Assembly (NCBI GenBank): GCA_032622095.1
Contig: CP136067.1
Span: forward strand, 198,302,052-198,366,051
Reading direction: 5' to 3'
Origin: Siphonodentalium dalli
Taxonomy: Eukaryota > Mollusca > Scaphopoda > Gadilida > Siphonodentaliidae
Length of the DNA: 64,000 nt
A program made the position numbers and the translations under genes. The notes beneath the pieces were generated by a model. That model saw only the letters and a program-made list of their open reading frames with translations. It did not search any database and was not told where the DNA came from. Position 1 is the stretch's first letter. The number at the start of each line of letters is the position of its first letter. Positions 11,601-21,066 of the stretch are shown piece after piece.

Positions 11601-12509
11601 TTACATAAGTTAATGGCCATAGACGACACATTTATCTTACCAAATTACAATAAATTACAGCGACGATTAATTAAAGGGATATGTTGGATTTTATCCACTG
11701 ACATAATAAATACGTTGCGGGACGCTTAGTGGCCGGATATGGTGTCACGTGAGGCTCAGCGAAATCAATATTAATACTGATCTCACTTCGCCTCACATGA
11801 CACCATATCCGGCCACTAAGCGTCCCGTAACTTATAATATTTACCATCTGAATGAAAGTGGGAACATATTCGAATCGTGTGTCAATAGCAAATAATATAC
11901 TAACACTAAATAATGATTGGAAATTAAATAAACTATAATCAGTACAATCTCAAACGTATTTTAGGCTGGAAACTTCTCCCTTGTTAAACTGTTGAAATTG
12001 ACCAATGTTGGGGTCTTTACAAATTTTTTGTGGCGTGAATGTTCCATGCCCCTTGTCCCTAAGTCCAACCATAAACTGTTCAGCTGTTGGAAATGCATGT
12101 CGTTATAGGTGCATGGGAAATTGGTTACCCCATGCATGTGGAATAGAGGAGGACTCTCATCCAACTTTGGTCAAATTCAGCAGTTGGCAATTTCATGCCT
12201 AAAAGCAACAGTCTCAAATTTCAAACCGAAAATAATTTGTGATTAACCTGATGCTATAATGTGTGGTAATGCAAAATAACCCATGTAGAGGTCCTAACGT
12301 AATTCGAGCGATTTCAATAATACGACAATTTTATTACCAGAGAAAGCCGTGATTCCGCTGAAGGCTGACTGGATGTTGAGAGCGACGGTTCTCGAGATGC
12401 CATATTGCTTGATAATCTCTACTGAAAGCACCGACAAACCAGTTGAATAGAATATTGGAAGAGCGATGGTGATCTGCGCCACTGCGAGCGAAAATGTCCG
12501 TCCGTCCAT
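5505..12509 (-). CDS. SLC16/monocarboxylate-transporter-like MFS protein, 4 exons, complete
   Basis: The coding sequence joins 12509-12338, 9168-9034, 8552-7737 and 5662-5505 on the minus strand: 1281 nt, 426 residues plus stop. Every intron is GT-AG and phase 1, and the reading frame stays open, which strongly supports the model. The hydrophobicity pattern suggests 12 membrane segments: about 7-30, 43-66, 70-87, 93-116, 127-150 and 157-177, a Lys/Asn/Ser-rich cytosolic loop at 183-227, then six more. The family marks seen are the TM2/exon 2 junction, SIESVSSFAGR with Arg280 at the place of the conserved TM8 arginine, and a GPFAG-Y-RDATSSY stretch before the last helix. The N-terminal DGGWGW motif of classical MCTs is replaced by DGRTFS, and the TM8 aspartate of MCT1 is a serine here, so the substrate cannot be assigned. 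The role inferred from the family is H+-coupled or facilitative transport of small carboxylates or related solutes. The C-terminal tail EKEPLL (417-422) fits an acidic dileucine sorting signal. The start is the Met at 12509, where family homology begins; a possible splice acceptor just upstream suggests a 5' UTR exon. Confidence 0.88.
5815..5850. repeat. Short GC-rich hairpin in intron 3
   Basis: GGACCGTCG and CGACGGTCC are separated by TAATC, giving a perfect 9-bp stem. CGGT motifs repeat around it. No function can be assigned. Confidence 0.5.
6205..6222 (+). repeat. Poly-G homopolymer tract
   Basis: An uninterrupted run of about 17-18 G lies in intron 3 of the transporter gene. It may form a G-quadruplex and is prone to sequencing length error. 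Confidence 0.85.
7737..8552 (-). CDS. Exon 3 of SLC16-like gene
   Basis: This 816-bp exon encodes residues 103-375: the end of TM4 through TM11, including the long hydrophilic TM6-TM7 loop. The acceptor is TTTTTCAACAG|CGTTTG and the donor is TTTGCAG|GTACGT. It has no frame breaks and no in-frame stops. This intact 272-codon exon, among relics, is the best single sign that the gene is under selection. Confidence 0.9.
8719..9064 (-). repeat. 40-bp minisatellite, nine units, derived from exon 2 end plus its 5' splice site
   Basis: The motif taacactc recurs every 39-40 bp at about 8721, 8761, 8801, 8840, 8880, 8920, 8960, 9000 and 9040. The unit at 9034-9064 is the coding end of exon 2; the other eight lie downstream in intron 2. 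Each complete unit carries CAG|GTACGA, CAG|GTATGA or CAG|GTGTGA on the minus strand, so the array contains about eight decoy 5' splice sites. Units differ by only a few substitutions. Confidence 0.9.
9034..9168 (-). CDS. Exon 2 of SLC16-like gene
   Basis: This exon encodes residues 58 (split) to 103 (split): the end of TM2, TM3 and most of TM4. The acceptor is TTTTCGCAG|GTGGAG and the donor is ATACCAG|GTACGA. The last 31 bases of the exon plus the donor are the first unit of a nine-copy 40-bp tandem repeat that runs into the intron. Only the first donor keeps the frame into exon 3. Read-through gives a frameshift at the second donor and a stop in the third unit. Confidence 0.85.
9184..9719. 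mobile_element. TTAA-flanked MITE abutting exon 2 acceptor
   Basis: TTAA at 9184-9187 and 9716-9719 flank an insert whose ends read AGGGATACTGTAC and, inverted, AGGGGTACTGTAC. The element has no ORF of note. It also holds a smaller palindrome (about 9521-9557, atttaatttatg / cataaattaaat). It lies in intron 1, and its end is about 16 bases from the 3' splice site of exon 2, so it forms the branch and pyrimidine region. Confidence 0.75.
10482..10790. mobile_element. 271-bp insert with 19-bp target site duplication (copy 1)
   Basis: The insert 10501-10771 is bracketed by perfect direct repeats CTCTTTCTAGAATCCGAAA at 10482-10500 and 10772-10790. A 19-bp duplication is typical of target-primed retrotransposition, but there is no poly(A) tail and no recognised pol III box. 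Inside is the palindrome attaggtcggtgacctaat and a T9CAG tract on the plus strand. An identical-length copy lies at 11198-11468. Confidence 0.75.
11198..11468. mobile_element. 271-bp insert, copy 2
   Basis: This copy matches the insert at 10501-10771 over its full length, with no difference found by eye. No clear target duplication was found around it. It lies in the same intron and orientation, about 700 bases downstream of copy 1. Confidence 0.75.
11714..11831. mobile_element. Hairpin MITE, about 118 bp
   Basis: Arms of about 41 bp, GTTGCGGGACGCTTAGTGGC and so on, pair with the inverse sequence ending at 11831 with two or three mismatches. The loop is about 34 bp. It lies in intron 1 of the transporter gene and has no coding capacity. 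Confidence 0.75.
12338..12509 (-). CDS. Exon 1 (first coding) of SLC16-like gene
   Basis: This exon encodes residues 1-57 plus the first base of codon 58: TM1 and most of TM2. The donor is TCTG|GTAATA (GT at 12337-12336). A pyrimidine-rich stretch ending TTTCAG lies just upstream of the ATG, so this may be the second transcribed exon. A non-coding exon would then lie further upstream, beyond the plus-strand LINE fragment. Confidence 0.8.
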
Positions 12510-12539
12510 CCTCTGAAAGTGCGAAAACGAGAAACTATG

Positions 12540-12740
12540 TTGTGCGGCCTGTAGACCTTTCTCGTGAAAAACTTGCGAGTCCAGAATTTTGCGAACTTTC
12601 TCCCGGGGCTAAAGTCTTCAATCAATGTTCTCGCCTGCTGATATCACAATCTGGCACAAGGCCAGAATTTGGCGCGATGCCAGAATTTTGCGAACTATCG
12701 CCAGGATTATGGTCTTCGAACCCCCTTTCCGAATGAACTC
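12540..12740. repeat. Short local duplication upstream of exon 1
   Basis: ccagaattttgcgaactttc (about 12580) recurs as ccagaattttgcgaactatc (about 12680), each followed by a related (a)gtcttc or ggtcttc stretch. The local duplication is about 100 bp. It could be promoter-proximal to the minus-strand transporter gene. Confidence 0.45.
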
Positions 12741-12775
12741 TGAATGAACAAGGAATATCGAATATCTGGATTTAC

Positions 12776-13255
12776 CAGTCAGTACCGAAAATAAATACGT
12801 ACAACCGATTAATCAAGAACAGAATCAAGGATGCTTACCTCCAAGAATGGCGAGGAAGCATTATATCATCGAATAAGGGGACATTTTATAATATCAATAA
12901 ACTAGATTTTAAAAAGGAGACATACTTCTCACTGAGAAACCAAAGTGTAGTATTGCGGCCTGCCAAATTCAGAACTACAAACCACCGCCTCCCCATAGAA
13001 ACCGGATCATGGACACACGAAAGCAGATCAGATAGAAAGTACACGTTATGCAAAAGGGAGCTTGGTGACGAATCCCACGTAATACTTAAGTGCCCCATAT
13101 TGAGCGAACCAAGAACAAAATATTTAAAAAGCTATTATTATACTCGGCCGAACATCTGCAAACTGAACGCCCTTTTCACATCAAATAATAAAAGAACAAT
13201 AACGAATCTGGCGAAATTTATATACGAATTCCAGCTGATAATGGAACCTCCCTGA
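12776..13255 (+). pseudogene. LINE reverse-transcriptase C-terminal fragment
   Basis: One open frame runs from about 12776 to the stop at 13255. It contains KNRIKDAYLQEW, FRTTNHRLPIETG and LCKRELGDESHVILKC, the usual tail of LINE ORF2 proteins downstream of the RT domain. The zinc-knuckle-like motif is damaged: the first cysteine of the expected CxLC is a tyrosine (YTLC), while HxxxxC is kept. The RT catalytic part is absent, so this is a 5'-truncated dead copy. It sits head to head with the transporter gene. Confidence 0.8.
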
Positions 13256-13349
13256 GGCACAATTCCAATCCCATCTATATATATGTTTATACAGTGTCGA
13301 GTATATATGACCCGGAACTTTATTTATTTGCATTGCTACTCGTACTTGT

Positions 13350-13545
13350 AGGTACCCCCCCCCCCACACATACACACAAACACGCTCACATGTTAAGGAA
13401 ATTGTCCACTCTATATATGGCACTCCAAACACATGATTCTCGGCAATCAACTTACCTATGTATCCAATATAGCGCTGATTCACCCCCCCCCACATACTAT
13501 CCTCAATCTGAAGACCCTTTGGTCTACCCCCCCCCCCACCCCATA
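13350..13545 (+). repeat. Three poly-C/CA-rich simple tracts
   Basis: Runs of 8-12 C occur near 13353, 13484 and 13530, separated by CA-rich sequence. ORFs on either strand here are repeat artefacts. Confidence 0.7.
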
Positions 13546-13834
13546 GTCGCACTCGACTTTCCGCTATTGATAAGTTTAACATAATTTGTATAAACCTTAA
13601 TGCGTATATACACACGCATGTGCAATATCAATATGAATATGATTATGTCAACATCTATATATATATCTCTGTTATGTCAACACGATTTGAGATTAATTAA
13701 ATTCTTATTCTGATTCCGCCTGTTGACGTTACGGTTGGCGCGAGGTGCGAATTTTGTCCTACTTATAACAAAACACCTATTGATGACTGCCTTGGGTGGA
13801 ATACCGAGCGTTATTTTCCCTCGATGGTGTCTCC

Positions 13835-14381
13835 TTAACCAAGTCTCTCAATTCCCAATTATAGCTACTATAGCTATATGAATCTATTGTAGCTACATTT
13901 GACTATGGTAAAGCTAAATTTTATCAATTGACATGGCGCGCAGGCACTAACGCGAGCTGTTGCAACTAAGGGTGATGGGTATTATTTTGTAGCAACTTAT
14001 GAAACCAATGCCGGTGGCATTTCGGTTGAACCAGCTTGCGGAATATCCGACAAGCATAGCTAAGCACGTGTATCTGTTTAGAAATATGTTATGCTATGTG
14101 ATATGGGACTCGCATCCATCCATATATGATCAATTATTCTTGTATTTAGGTACAAAAAGTAACCACGTTGGACTATTTTGTTAATTATACATGAGCATGG
14201 CAAACTATATTAACTTTCTAAGAATAATCAAATTAGGTTATTGTATATTTCAACGATTGTTTGTTGGATTGAGTTATCTCTCTTTAACCAGATTCACCCA
14301 CCACCAATAGCCATATGTAGCTACAATAACTACATGCGGCTATTATAGCTATATATAATTGGGAATTGCCAGAGCGGTTAA
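13835..14381. mobile_element. TTAA-flanked MITE with CAATTCCCAATTATA inverted ends
   Basis: TTAA at 13835-13838 and 14378-14381. Both termini read inwards as CC..CTC..CAATTCCCAATTATA followed by TAGCTA-rich sequence. The inverted repeats are about 60 bp and imperfect. There is no transposase. The element directly precedes the 31-bp array. Confidence 0.6.
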
Positions 14382-14413
14382 CAGCAAACTTTCATGTAGA
14401 TGCTTGCTGTTCA

Positions 14414-16953
14414 AAAGGCACCACCTCGGGAAAATACATGTAGTAAAGGCACCACCTCGGGAAAATACATGTAGTAAAGGCACCACCTCGGGAAAATACA
14501 TGTAGTAAAGGCACCACCTCGGGAAAATACATGCAGTAAAGGCACCACCTCGGGAAAATACATGTAGTAAAGGCACCACCTCGGGAAAATACATGTAGTA
14601 AAGGCACCACCTCGGGAAAATACATGTAGTAAAGGCACCACCTCGGGAAAATACATGTAGTAAAGGCACCACCTCGGGAAAATACATGTAGTAAAGGCAC
14701 CACCTCGGGAAAATACATGTAGTAAAGGCACCACCTCGGGAAAATACATGCAGTAAAGGCACCACCTCGGGAAAATACATGTAGTAAAGGCACCACCTCG
14801 GGAAAATACATGTAGTAAAGGCACCACCTCGGGAAAATACATGTAGTAAAGGCACCACCTCGGGAAAATACATGTAGTAAAGGCACCACCTCGGGAAAAT
14901 ACATGTAGTAAAGGCACCACCTCGGGAAAATACATGTAGTAAAGGCACCACCTCGGGAAAATACATGTAGTAAAGGCACCACCTCGGGAAAATACATGTA
15001 GTAAAGGCACCACCTCGGGAAAATACATGTAGTAAAGGCACCACCTCGGGAAAATACATGCAGTAAAGGCACCACCTCGGGAAAATACATGTAGTAAAGG
15101 CACCACCTCGGGAAAATACATGTAGTAAAGGCACCACCTCGGGAAAATACATGTAGTAAAGGCACCACCTCGGGAAAATACATGTAGTAAAGGCACCACC
15201 TCGGGAAAATACATGTAGTAAAGGCACCACCTCGGGAAAATACATGCAGTAAAGGCACCACCTCGGGAAAATACATGTAGTAAAGGCACCACCTCGGGAA
15301 AATACATGTAGTAAAGGCACCACCTCGGGAAAATACATGTAGTAAAGGCACCACCTCGGGAAAATACATGTAGTAAAGGCACCACCTCGGGAAAATACAT
15401 GTAGTAAAGGCACCACCTCGGGAAAATACATGTAGTAAAGGCACCACCTCGGGAAAATACATGTAGTAAAGGCACCACCTCGGGAAAATACATGTAGTAA
15501 AGGCACCACCTCGGGAAAATACATGTAGTAAAGGCACCACCTCGGGAAAATACATGTAGTAAAGGCACCACCTCGGGAAAATACATGTAGTAAAGGCACC
15601 ACCTCGGGAAAATACATGTAGTAAAGGCACCACCTCGGGAAAATACATGTAGTAAAGGCACCACCTCGGGAAAATACATGTAGTAAAGGCACCACCTCGG
15701 GAAAATACATGTAGTAAAGGCACCACCTCGGGAAAATACATGTAGTAAAGAGATCTAAAGGCACCACCTCGGGAAAATACATGTAGTAAAGAGATCTAAA
15801 GGCACCACCTCGGGAAAATACATGTAGTAAAGAGATCTAAAGGCACCACCTCGGGAAAATACATGTAGTAAAGAGATCTAAAGGCACCACCTCGGGAAAA
15901 TACATGTAGTAAAGAGATCTAAAGGCACCACCTCGGGAAAATACACGTAGTAAAGGCACCACCTCGGGAAAATACATGTAGTAAAGGCACCACCTCGGGA
16001 AAATACATGTAGTAAAGGCACCACCTCGGGAAAATACATGTAGTAAAGGCACCACCTCGGGAAAATACATGTAGTAAAGGCACCACCTCGGGAAAATACA
16101 TGTAGTAAAGGCACCACCTCGGGAAAATACATGCAGTAAAGGCACCACCTCGGGAAAATACATGTAGTAAAGGCACCACCTCGGGAAAATACATGTAGTA
16201 AAGGCACCACCTCGGGAAAATACATGTAGTAAAGGCACCACCTCGGGAAAATACATGTAGTAAAGGCACCACCTCGGGAAAATACATGTAGTAAAGGCAC
16301 CACCTCGGGAAAATACATGTAGTAAAGGCACCACCTCGGGAAAATACATGTAGTAAAGGCACCACCTCGGGAAAATACATGTAGTAAAGGCACCACCTCG
16401 GGAAAATACATGTAGTAAAGGCACCACCTCGGGAAAATACATGCAGTAAAGGCACCACCTCGGGAAAATACATGTAGTAAAGGCACCACCTCGGGAAAAT
16501 ACATGTAGTAAAGGCACCACCTCGGGAAAATACATGTAGTAAAGGCACCACCTCGGGAAAATACATGCAGTAAAGGCACCACCTCGGGAAAATACATGTA
16601 GTAAAGGCACCACCTCGGGAAAATACATGTAGTAAAGGCACCACCTCGGGAAAATACATGTAGTAAAGGCACCACCTCGGGAAAATACATGTAGTAAAGG
16701 CACCACCTCGGGAAAATACATGTAGTAAAGGCACCACCTCGGGAAAATACATGTAGTAAAGGCACCACCTCGGGAAAATACATGTAGTAAAGGCACCACC
16801 TCGGGAAAATACATGTAGTAAAGGCACCACCTCGGGAAAATACATGTAGTAAAGGCACCACCTCGGGAAAATACATGTAGTAAAGGCACCACCTCGGGAA
16901 AATACATGTAGTAAAGGCACCACCTCGGGAAAATACATGTAGTAAAGAGATCT
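14414..16953. repeat. 31-bp minisatellite array, about 80 units
   Basis: The unit is aaaggcaccacctcgggaaa followed by atacatgtagt. Units are almost identical; variants are atgcag for atgtag at 14534, 14751, 15061, 15247, 16134, 16444 and 16568, and one acgtag near 15946. Five consecutive units (about 15750-15924) are 41 bp long because of a 10-bp agatctaaag insert, and the right end also finishes in agatct. The unit has no stop on the minus strand, so all three minus frames stay open for over 1 kb. The resulting 31-residue repeat protein is probably an artefact. Confidence 0.95.
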
Positions 16954-17769
16954 TTTCGGTGTAGAGAAAAGACAGAACAAGTATCCCAAGTTCGAAACAG
17001 TTGGTGTTCATACGTTTAGTATGGCACGGGTTAGCAACTTGCAACTGATGAAAATCTTATTGACATTTTTCTAATTTTCTTCTTTGATGATCTCATTTAT
17101 AAAATATAAATTTTGACTTTTGTATTCCATTCATTGAGATTATTTGGTACGTACGTTCAAATTTATTTTCCAAATTTTGTAAAACCGCTCCGAGCCACTG
17201 CTCTCCATCATATAAATTGACAAGTGAACGAGGAATCAGGTATCTGCACAAAATTGTGTCACTGTTCCCTTATTTTTTTATCCCCCTATTTTCATATGCT
17301 TTGCAGATTCCCTCTTCTTCCCCTTGTCATCCATACATTAGGTACGAACTTCACTTTGTGATTAAATGTATATGACTAATTGGTTTCAGGCCGTTTTTCT
17401 TTCAGCCTATCCTAATTTGACTTATCAAAAAGTCTTCGGGCCGTCAGCCAGCATTTCATTTTGATTTGTTTCTGTCATCCCGGGATGCTATAGGTGTGAT
17501 TTTCGCTAACCCTACATGATGTGTCACCTGGTCAGACACCCACTTACCTCTTATTGGTTATCAATAAAACAAGTATTCCAAGTCCGAAACAGTTGGATTT
17601 TACTCTTATGACGCTTATGCTTAGTAGGGGATCGCGCTATTTTAAATATTAATGTTATGACTCTAATACCGTCGATTCTCGAACTGGAGAAGCAGTGGGA
17701 ATTCAGATTCTTTCGTACTAAACTATTGGCGTTCGTCCATTGTTACAATACTTGCATAGTGGTATACCC
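16954..17769. other. Non-coding stretch with a short direct repeat
   Basis: No gene was seen. A roughly 30-bp sequence with ccaagttcgaaacagttgg (about 16985) recurs as ccaagtccgaaacagttgg (about 17578). Confidence 0.45.
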
Positions 17770-17819
17770 ATATGTGACCCGCCATATCAAATCCAGTCGT
17801 AAGTAAGGAATTTGTTTTA

Positions 17820-18187
17820 CCCTGTGCCAATGCATTCTCTTATATTTGCGAGTCGACCATAGGTCGCCTCGAATATATAAGAGAATGCATTGGCCTAACA
17901 ATTTTTTACAATTTTAATAATTTTTTCTTGTATTCTTTAACAATTTTATAATTTCACCCATACAGAGCCCCAGACAAACATGAGCAGACGAAACTCTTCT
18001 ATATGCTTCTATATATGTGTGGGGCTCCCTGCAGGGTAATGGCTGTTTTTTATTTTATGTCCTAAAAATTGTAAGAAACATTTATTTAAAAAAAGTTATA
18101 AAAAATTGTTAGGCCAATGCATTCTCTTATATATGCGAGGCGACCTATGGTCGACTCGCATATATAAGAGAATGCATTGGCACAGGG
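17820..18187. mobile_element. Double-hairpin element, copy a (368 bp)
   Basis: The ends read CCCTGTGCCAATGCATTCTC in inverse orientation. Each end is itself a long hairpin of about 69 bp (GCCAATGCATTCTC .. GAGAATGCATTGGC, centred on GACCATAGGTC), so one arm sequence occurs four times. The AT-rich core between the hairpins has no gene. A left outer repeat, gacccgccatatcaaatcca (about 17777), is kept; its right partner is missing. Confidence 0.8.
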
Positions 18188-18469
18188 TAAAACAGCGGTT
18201 CGATCTAGTTTGAACGTGCTGTTGTGTGATGCGTCCGTCACCAGGTCATGTTGTGAGCTGACAAACCCGCCGTAGAGAAAAAAAATGGTTAAGCCCATGC
18301 TACCAGCGGATTATAGTTTACACGTTCTGCTACAAGTTGGGCATATATATCTGAAAACGTGTAGTTTTGACCCTTGAACTCACATACATGACTTTTCCCG
18401 CCAAAACAGTGCATATCCATAACAACACACGTCACAATTTACACGTACGTGTGGCTGAAACCAGGGATG

Positions 18470-18640
18470 GGGTAATTGTAATTTTTAATTGTAATTGGCT
18501 GAAATTAATTGCATTTTTTCAAGTAATTGCATGTGATTGGTAATTGAGTTTATTCTCAATTACATGTAATTGCAATTGTAATTGGTTAGGATATAATTGT
18601 AATTAGGGTCTAATTTCAATTACTTCAAAATCACAGGTAC
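18470..18640. repeat. TAATTG-rich stretch beginning CAGGGATGGG (possible hAT end)
   Basis: After ccagggatggggtaattg the sequence is dominated by repeats and inversions of taattg and caatta. The CAGGGATG start followed by repeated TAATTG resembles hAT-type termini. No matching right end was found. Confidence 0.4.
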
Positions 18641-19430
18641 TTGTTTCTTCTCAACGTTCACTTTCATGATTCATCCAATGGTTTCTTCAAAAGATTTTCA
18701 TCCAAACTAAGCATTGGTTAACCTTTGATGTGGAAGGCTTGTTTTGATGTATAAAATAATAAACTAACTTCAAATAATTGACAATATATCACTAATAATC
18801 ACTCTTATGATCATGTTTTCATTGCCTCCATCTGATAAGGTATAGAAACTATGGCAGTTGTGAGAAATTCATACCAACCATTACCAATGCTATCAACATG
18901 TCTACAAAAAGTTCTTCGTTAATCTGGCAGCATTGTGATTTGCCCAAAGACACATCGGGTCCAAGAGCAAGTTTTGCCGAACTAGAACTACAATCTCCTG
19001 TTACAAAAAAGTTACCTCCAGTTTTGTGACACATCGGAAAATAAATTTCCATTTCTATGTACTAGTATTGCATAATTACATTGACATATTACTTCAGTCA
19101 TATGATGGTATTGGGTGTGCATTGTGTGTTGTCCCTTCTCATTTGTAACTGAATGACAAAGTGGTGACAAATATCTGCCTCAATAATCCCCAAATTAGTA
19201 GTGTCTAGTCGAGGCATTGTGTGACCTGTAAGCTGGTGAACACAAAGGCTAATTATTTGAAAAGTGATATATTGATTACATTGTGCCTGCATAATTATGG
19301 GTACATATGTTTATGACTATAATTAACAATCAGCGTGTTGATTATCTCATAGCCCTTTACAGTGGCCTGGCTGTGTGTCAGCCTGAAACTGGCAATTATG
19401 TGTAAAGTGATCGAACTTGCGGTGAAATAT
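18640..19430. other. No gene recognised
   Basis: AT-rich. A minus-strand 67-codon ORF (18849-19052) has no recognisable motif. It may be decayed transposon sequence attached to the CAGGGATGGG end. Confidence 0.35.
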
Positions 19431-19434
19431 ATAG

Positions 19435-19572
19435 ACAGAACACAACGCGCATCTTAATCGAGAATCTTTTATCCAACGAGTTGCGGACGGAGCAAGGATA
19501 AATTTGTAACTATGCGCCGTCCGCAACGAGTTCGATTTTAAATTCGAGATTATGATGCAAGTTGTGTTCTGT
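19435..19572. mobile_element. Hairpin MITE, about 138 bp
   Basis: ACAGAACACAAC and GTTGTGTTCTGT form the ends. Inside is a second stem, GTTGCGGACGG / CCGTCCGCAAC. Arms are imperfect over about 30 bp. No coding sequence. Confidence 0.7.
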
Positions 19573-20036
19573 GTTTATTCTACACATTTGTGTCAGATAA
19601 GATCAATCCATGACTGTCACCTTGATTGATACTGTAGCTACCTTTAATTGTTAGTTATGTCTGATGAATAACCAGTAATGATCGGGGCATCACCATCATC
19701 TTTCTTGGCGACTTCGTCAACAAAAATAGTTCCGGCTTGTATTCACTAGAATTGTACACTACTACGTATTAAAAGGCTGGGATTGAAAAGTCGTGAGATG
19801 GCTTATTTGTGTCATTGTCCGCACATAATCCTCATAATGAGTCAATAGTGTGACTAAAATGCTTTCGTTTTCATCACATTATCGACTCGAAATGAGGAGA
19901 TTCTAAGCAGAATATCTACCAAAAACAAGTTATTTTCTAAGCAGATAATGTGCTGGTTTATGAGAGAACATGCTCAACTACGATTCATCCCAACAAACCA
20001 AATAAAACCAATATTCCAAACAAATGGGATATATAC

Positions 20037-20250
20037 AGTCGATGGATAATGGGATATATACATACGTGCGTGGGGTCAGTCGATGGATAATGGGATATAT
20101 ACATCCGTGCGTGGGGTCAGTCGATGGATAATGGGATATATACATACGTGCGTGGGGTCAGTCGATGGATAATGGGATATATACATACGTGCGTGGGGTC
20201 AGTCGATGGATAATGGGATATATACATACGTGCGTGGGGTCAGTCGATGG
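20037..20250 (+). repeat. 41-bp minisatellite, five units (unit 1 of the duplication)
   Basis: gtcgatggataatgggatat followed by atacatacgtgcgtggggtca is repeated at 41-bp spacing. One unit has catccg for catacg. Confidence 0.9.
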
Positions 20251-20517
20251 TTTACGGAGAAAAAGAATTCCACCGATGACGCAACGAATGTCATTTCACT
20301 GAAACATCCGGTTGAGTTGACATCAGATCTCCACAAACAGGGAAATCCATAGCGACTATAGTTTTCCTATGTATATGGTTGTGTATATATCATGCGTGCT
20401 GCGATATGCAGGCTCATGTATACAATGCATGTCTATGAATAAATATAGATCGTGATGTGATCTAAGAGACACAGTGTATACTTACATGTTAGAGAATGAA
20501 GTGGGCGATTGAGCACC

Positions 20518-20979
20518 TATATGTGACCGCCATATCAAATCCAGTCGTAAGTCGACATTTTTTACCCTGTGCCAATGCATTCTCTTATATATGCGAGTCG
20601 ACCATAGGTCGACTCGCATATATAATAGAATGCATTGGCCTAACAATTTTTTACAATTTTAATATTTTTTTCTTGTATTCTTTAACAATTTTATAATTTC
20701 ACCCATACAGAGCCCCAGACAAACATGAGCAGACGACACTCTTCTATATGCTTCTATATATGTGTGGGGCTCCCTGCAGGGTAATGATGTTTTTTATTTT
20801 ATGTCCTAAAAATTGTAAGAAACATTTATTTAAAACAAATGATAAACAATTGTTAGGCCAATGCATTCTCTTATATATGCGAGGCGACCTATGGTCGACT
20901 CGCATATATAAGAGAATGCATTGGCACATGGTAAAAAAATCCCGACTAACGACTGGATTTGATATGGCGGGTTACATAT
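20518..20979. mobile_element. Double-hairpin element, copy b, with outer inverted repeats
   Basis: The core 20565-20931 matches copy a, with two hairpins and an AT-rich centre. It is bracketed by a second inverted repeat: gaccgccatatcaaatccag and so on at the left, and its inverse ending gatatggcgggttacatata at the right. This copy shows the full outer element, about 462 bp. Confidence 0.8.
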
Positions 20980-21066
20980 ACACTATGCCAACTGGAAGAA
21001 TGTACTTGAATGTTCAGTGAATGAGGCGAGCACCCATATACACTATGGGCACCCATATACACTATG

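Noticed and set aside
14350-14385. tRNA-like string attgccagagcggttaacag
   Set aside because: It resembles a D-arm, but no anticodon or T-arm follows and it is part of the MITE inverted repeat.
14414-16953. CRISPR-like array of short direct repeats
   Set aside because: There are no unique spacers; units are contiguous and the genome is eukaryotic.
14349-17044. Long minus-strand ORFs (up to 477 codons) over the 31-bp array
   Set aside because: They arise because the 31-bp unit has no stop on that strand. All three frames are open and give the same cyclic peptide, with no codon bias or independent evidence of coding.
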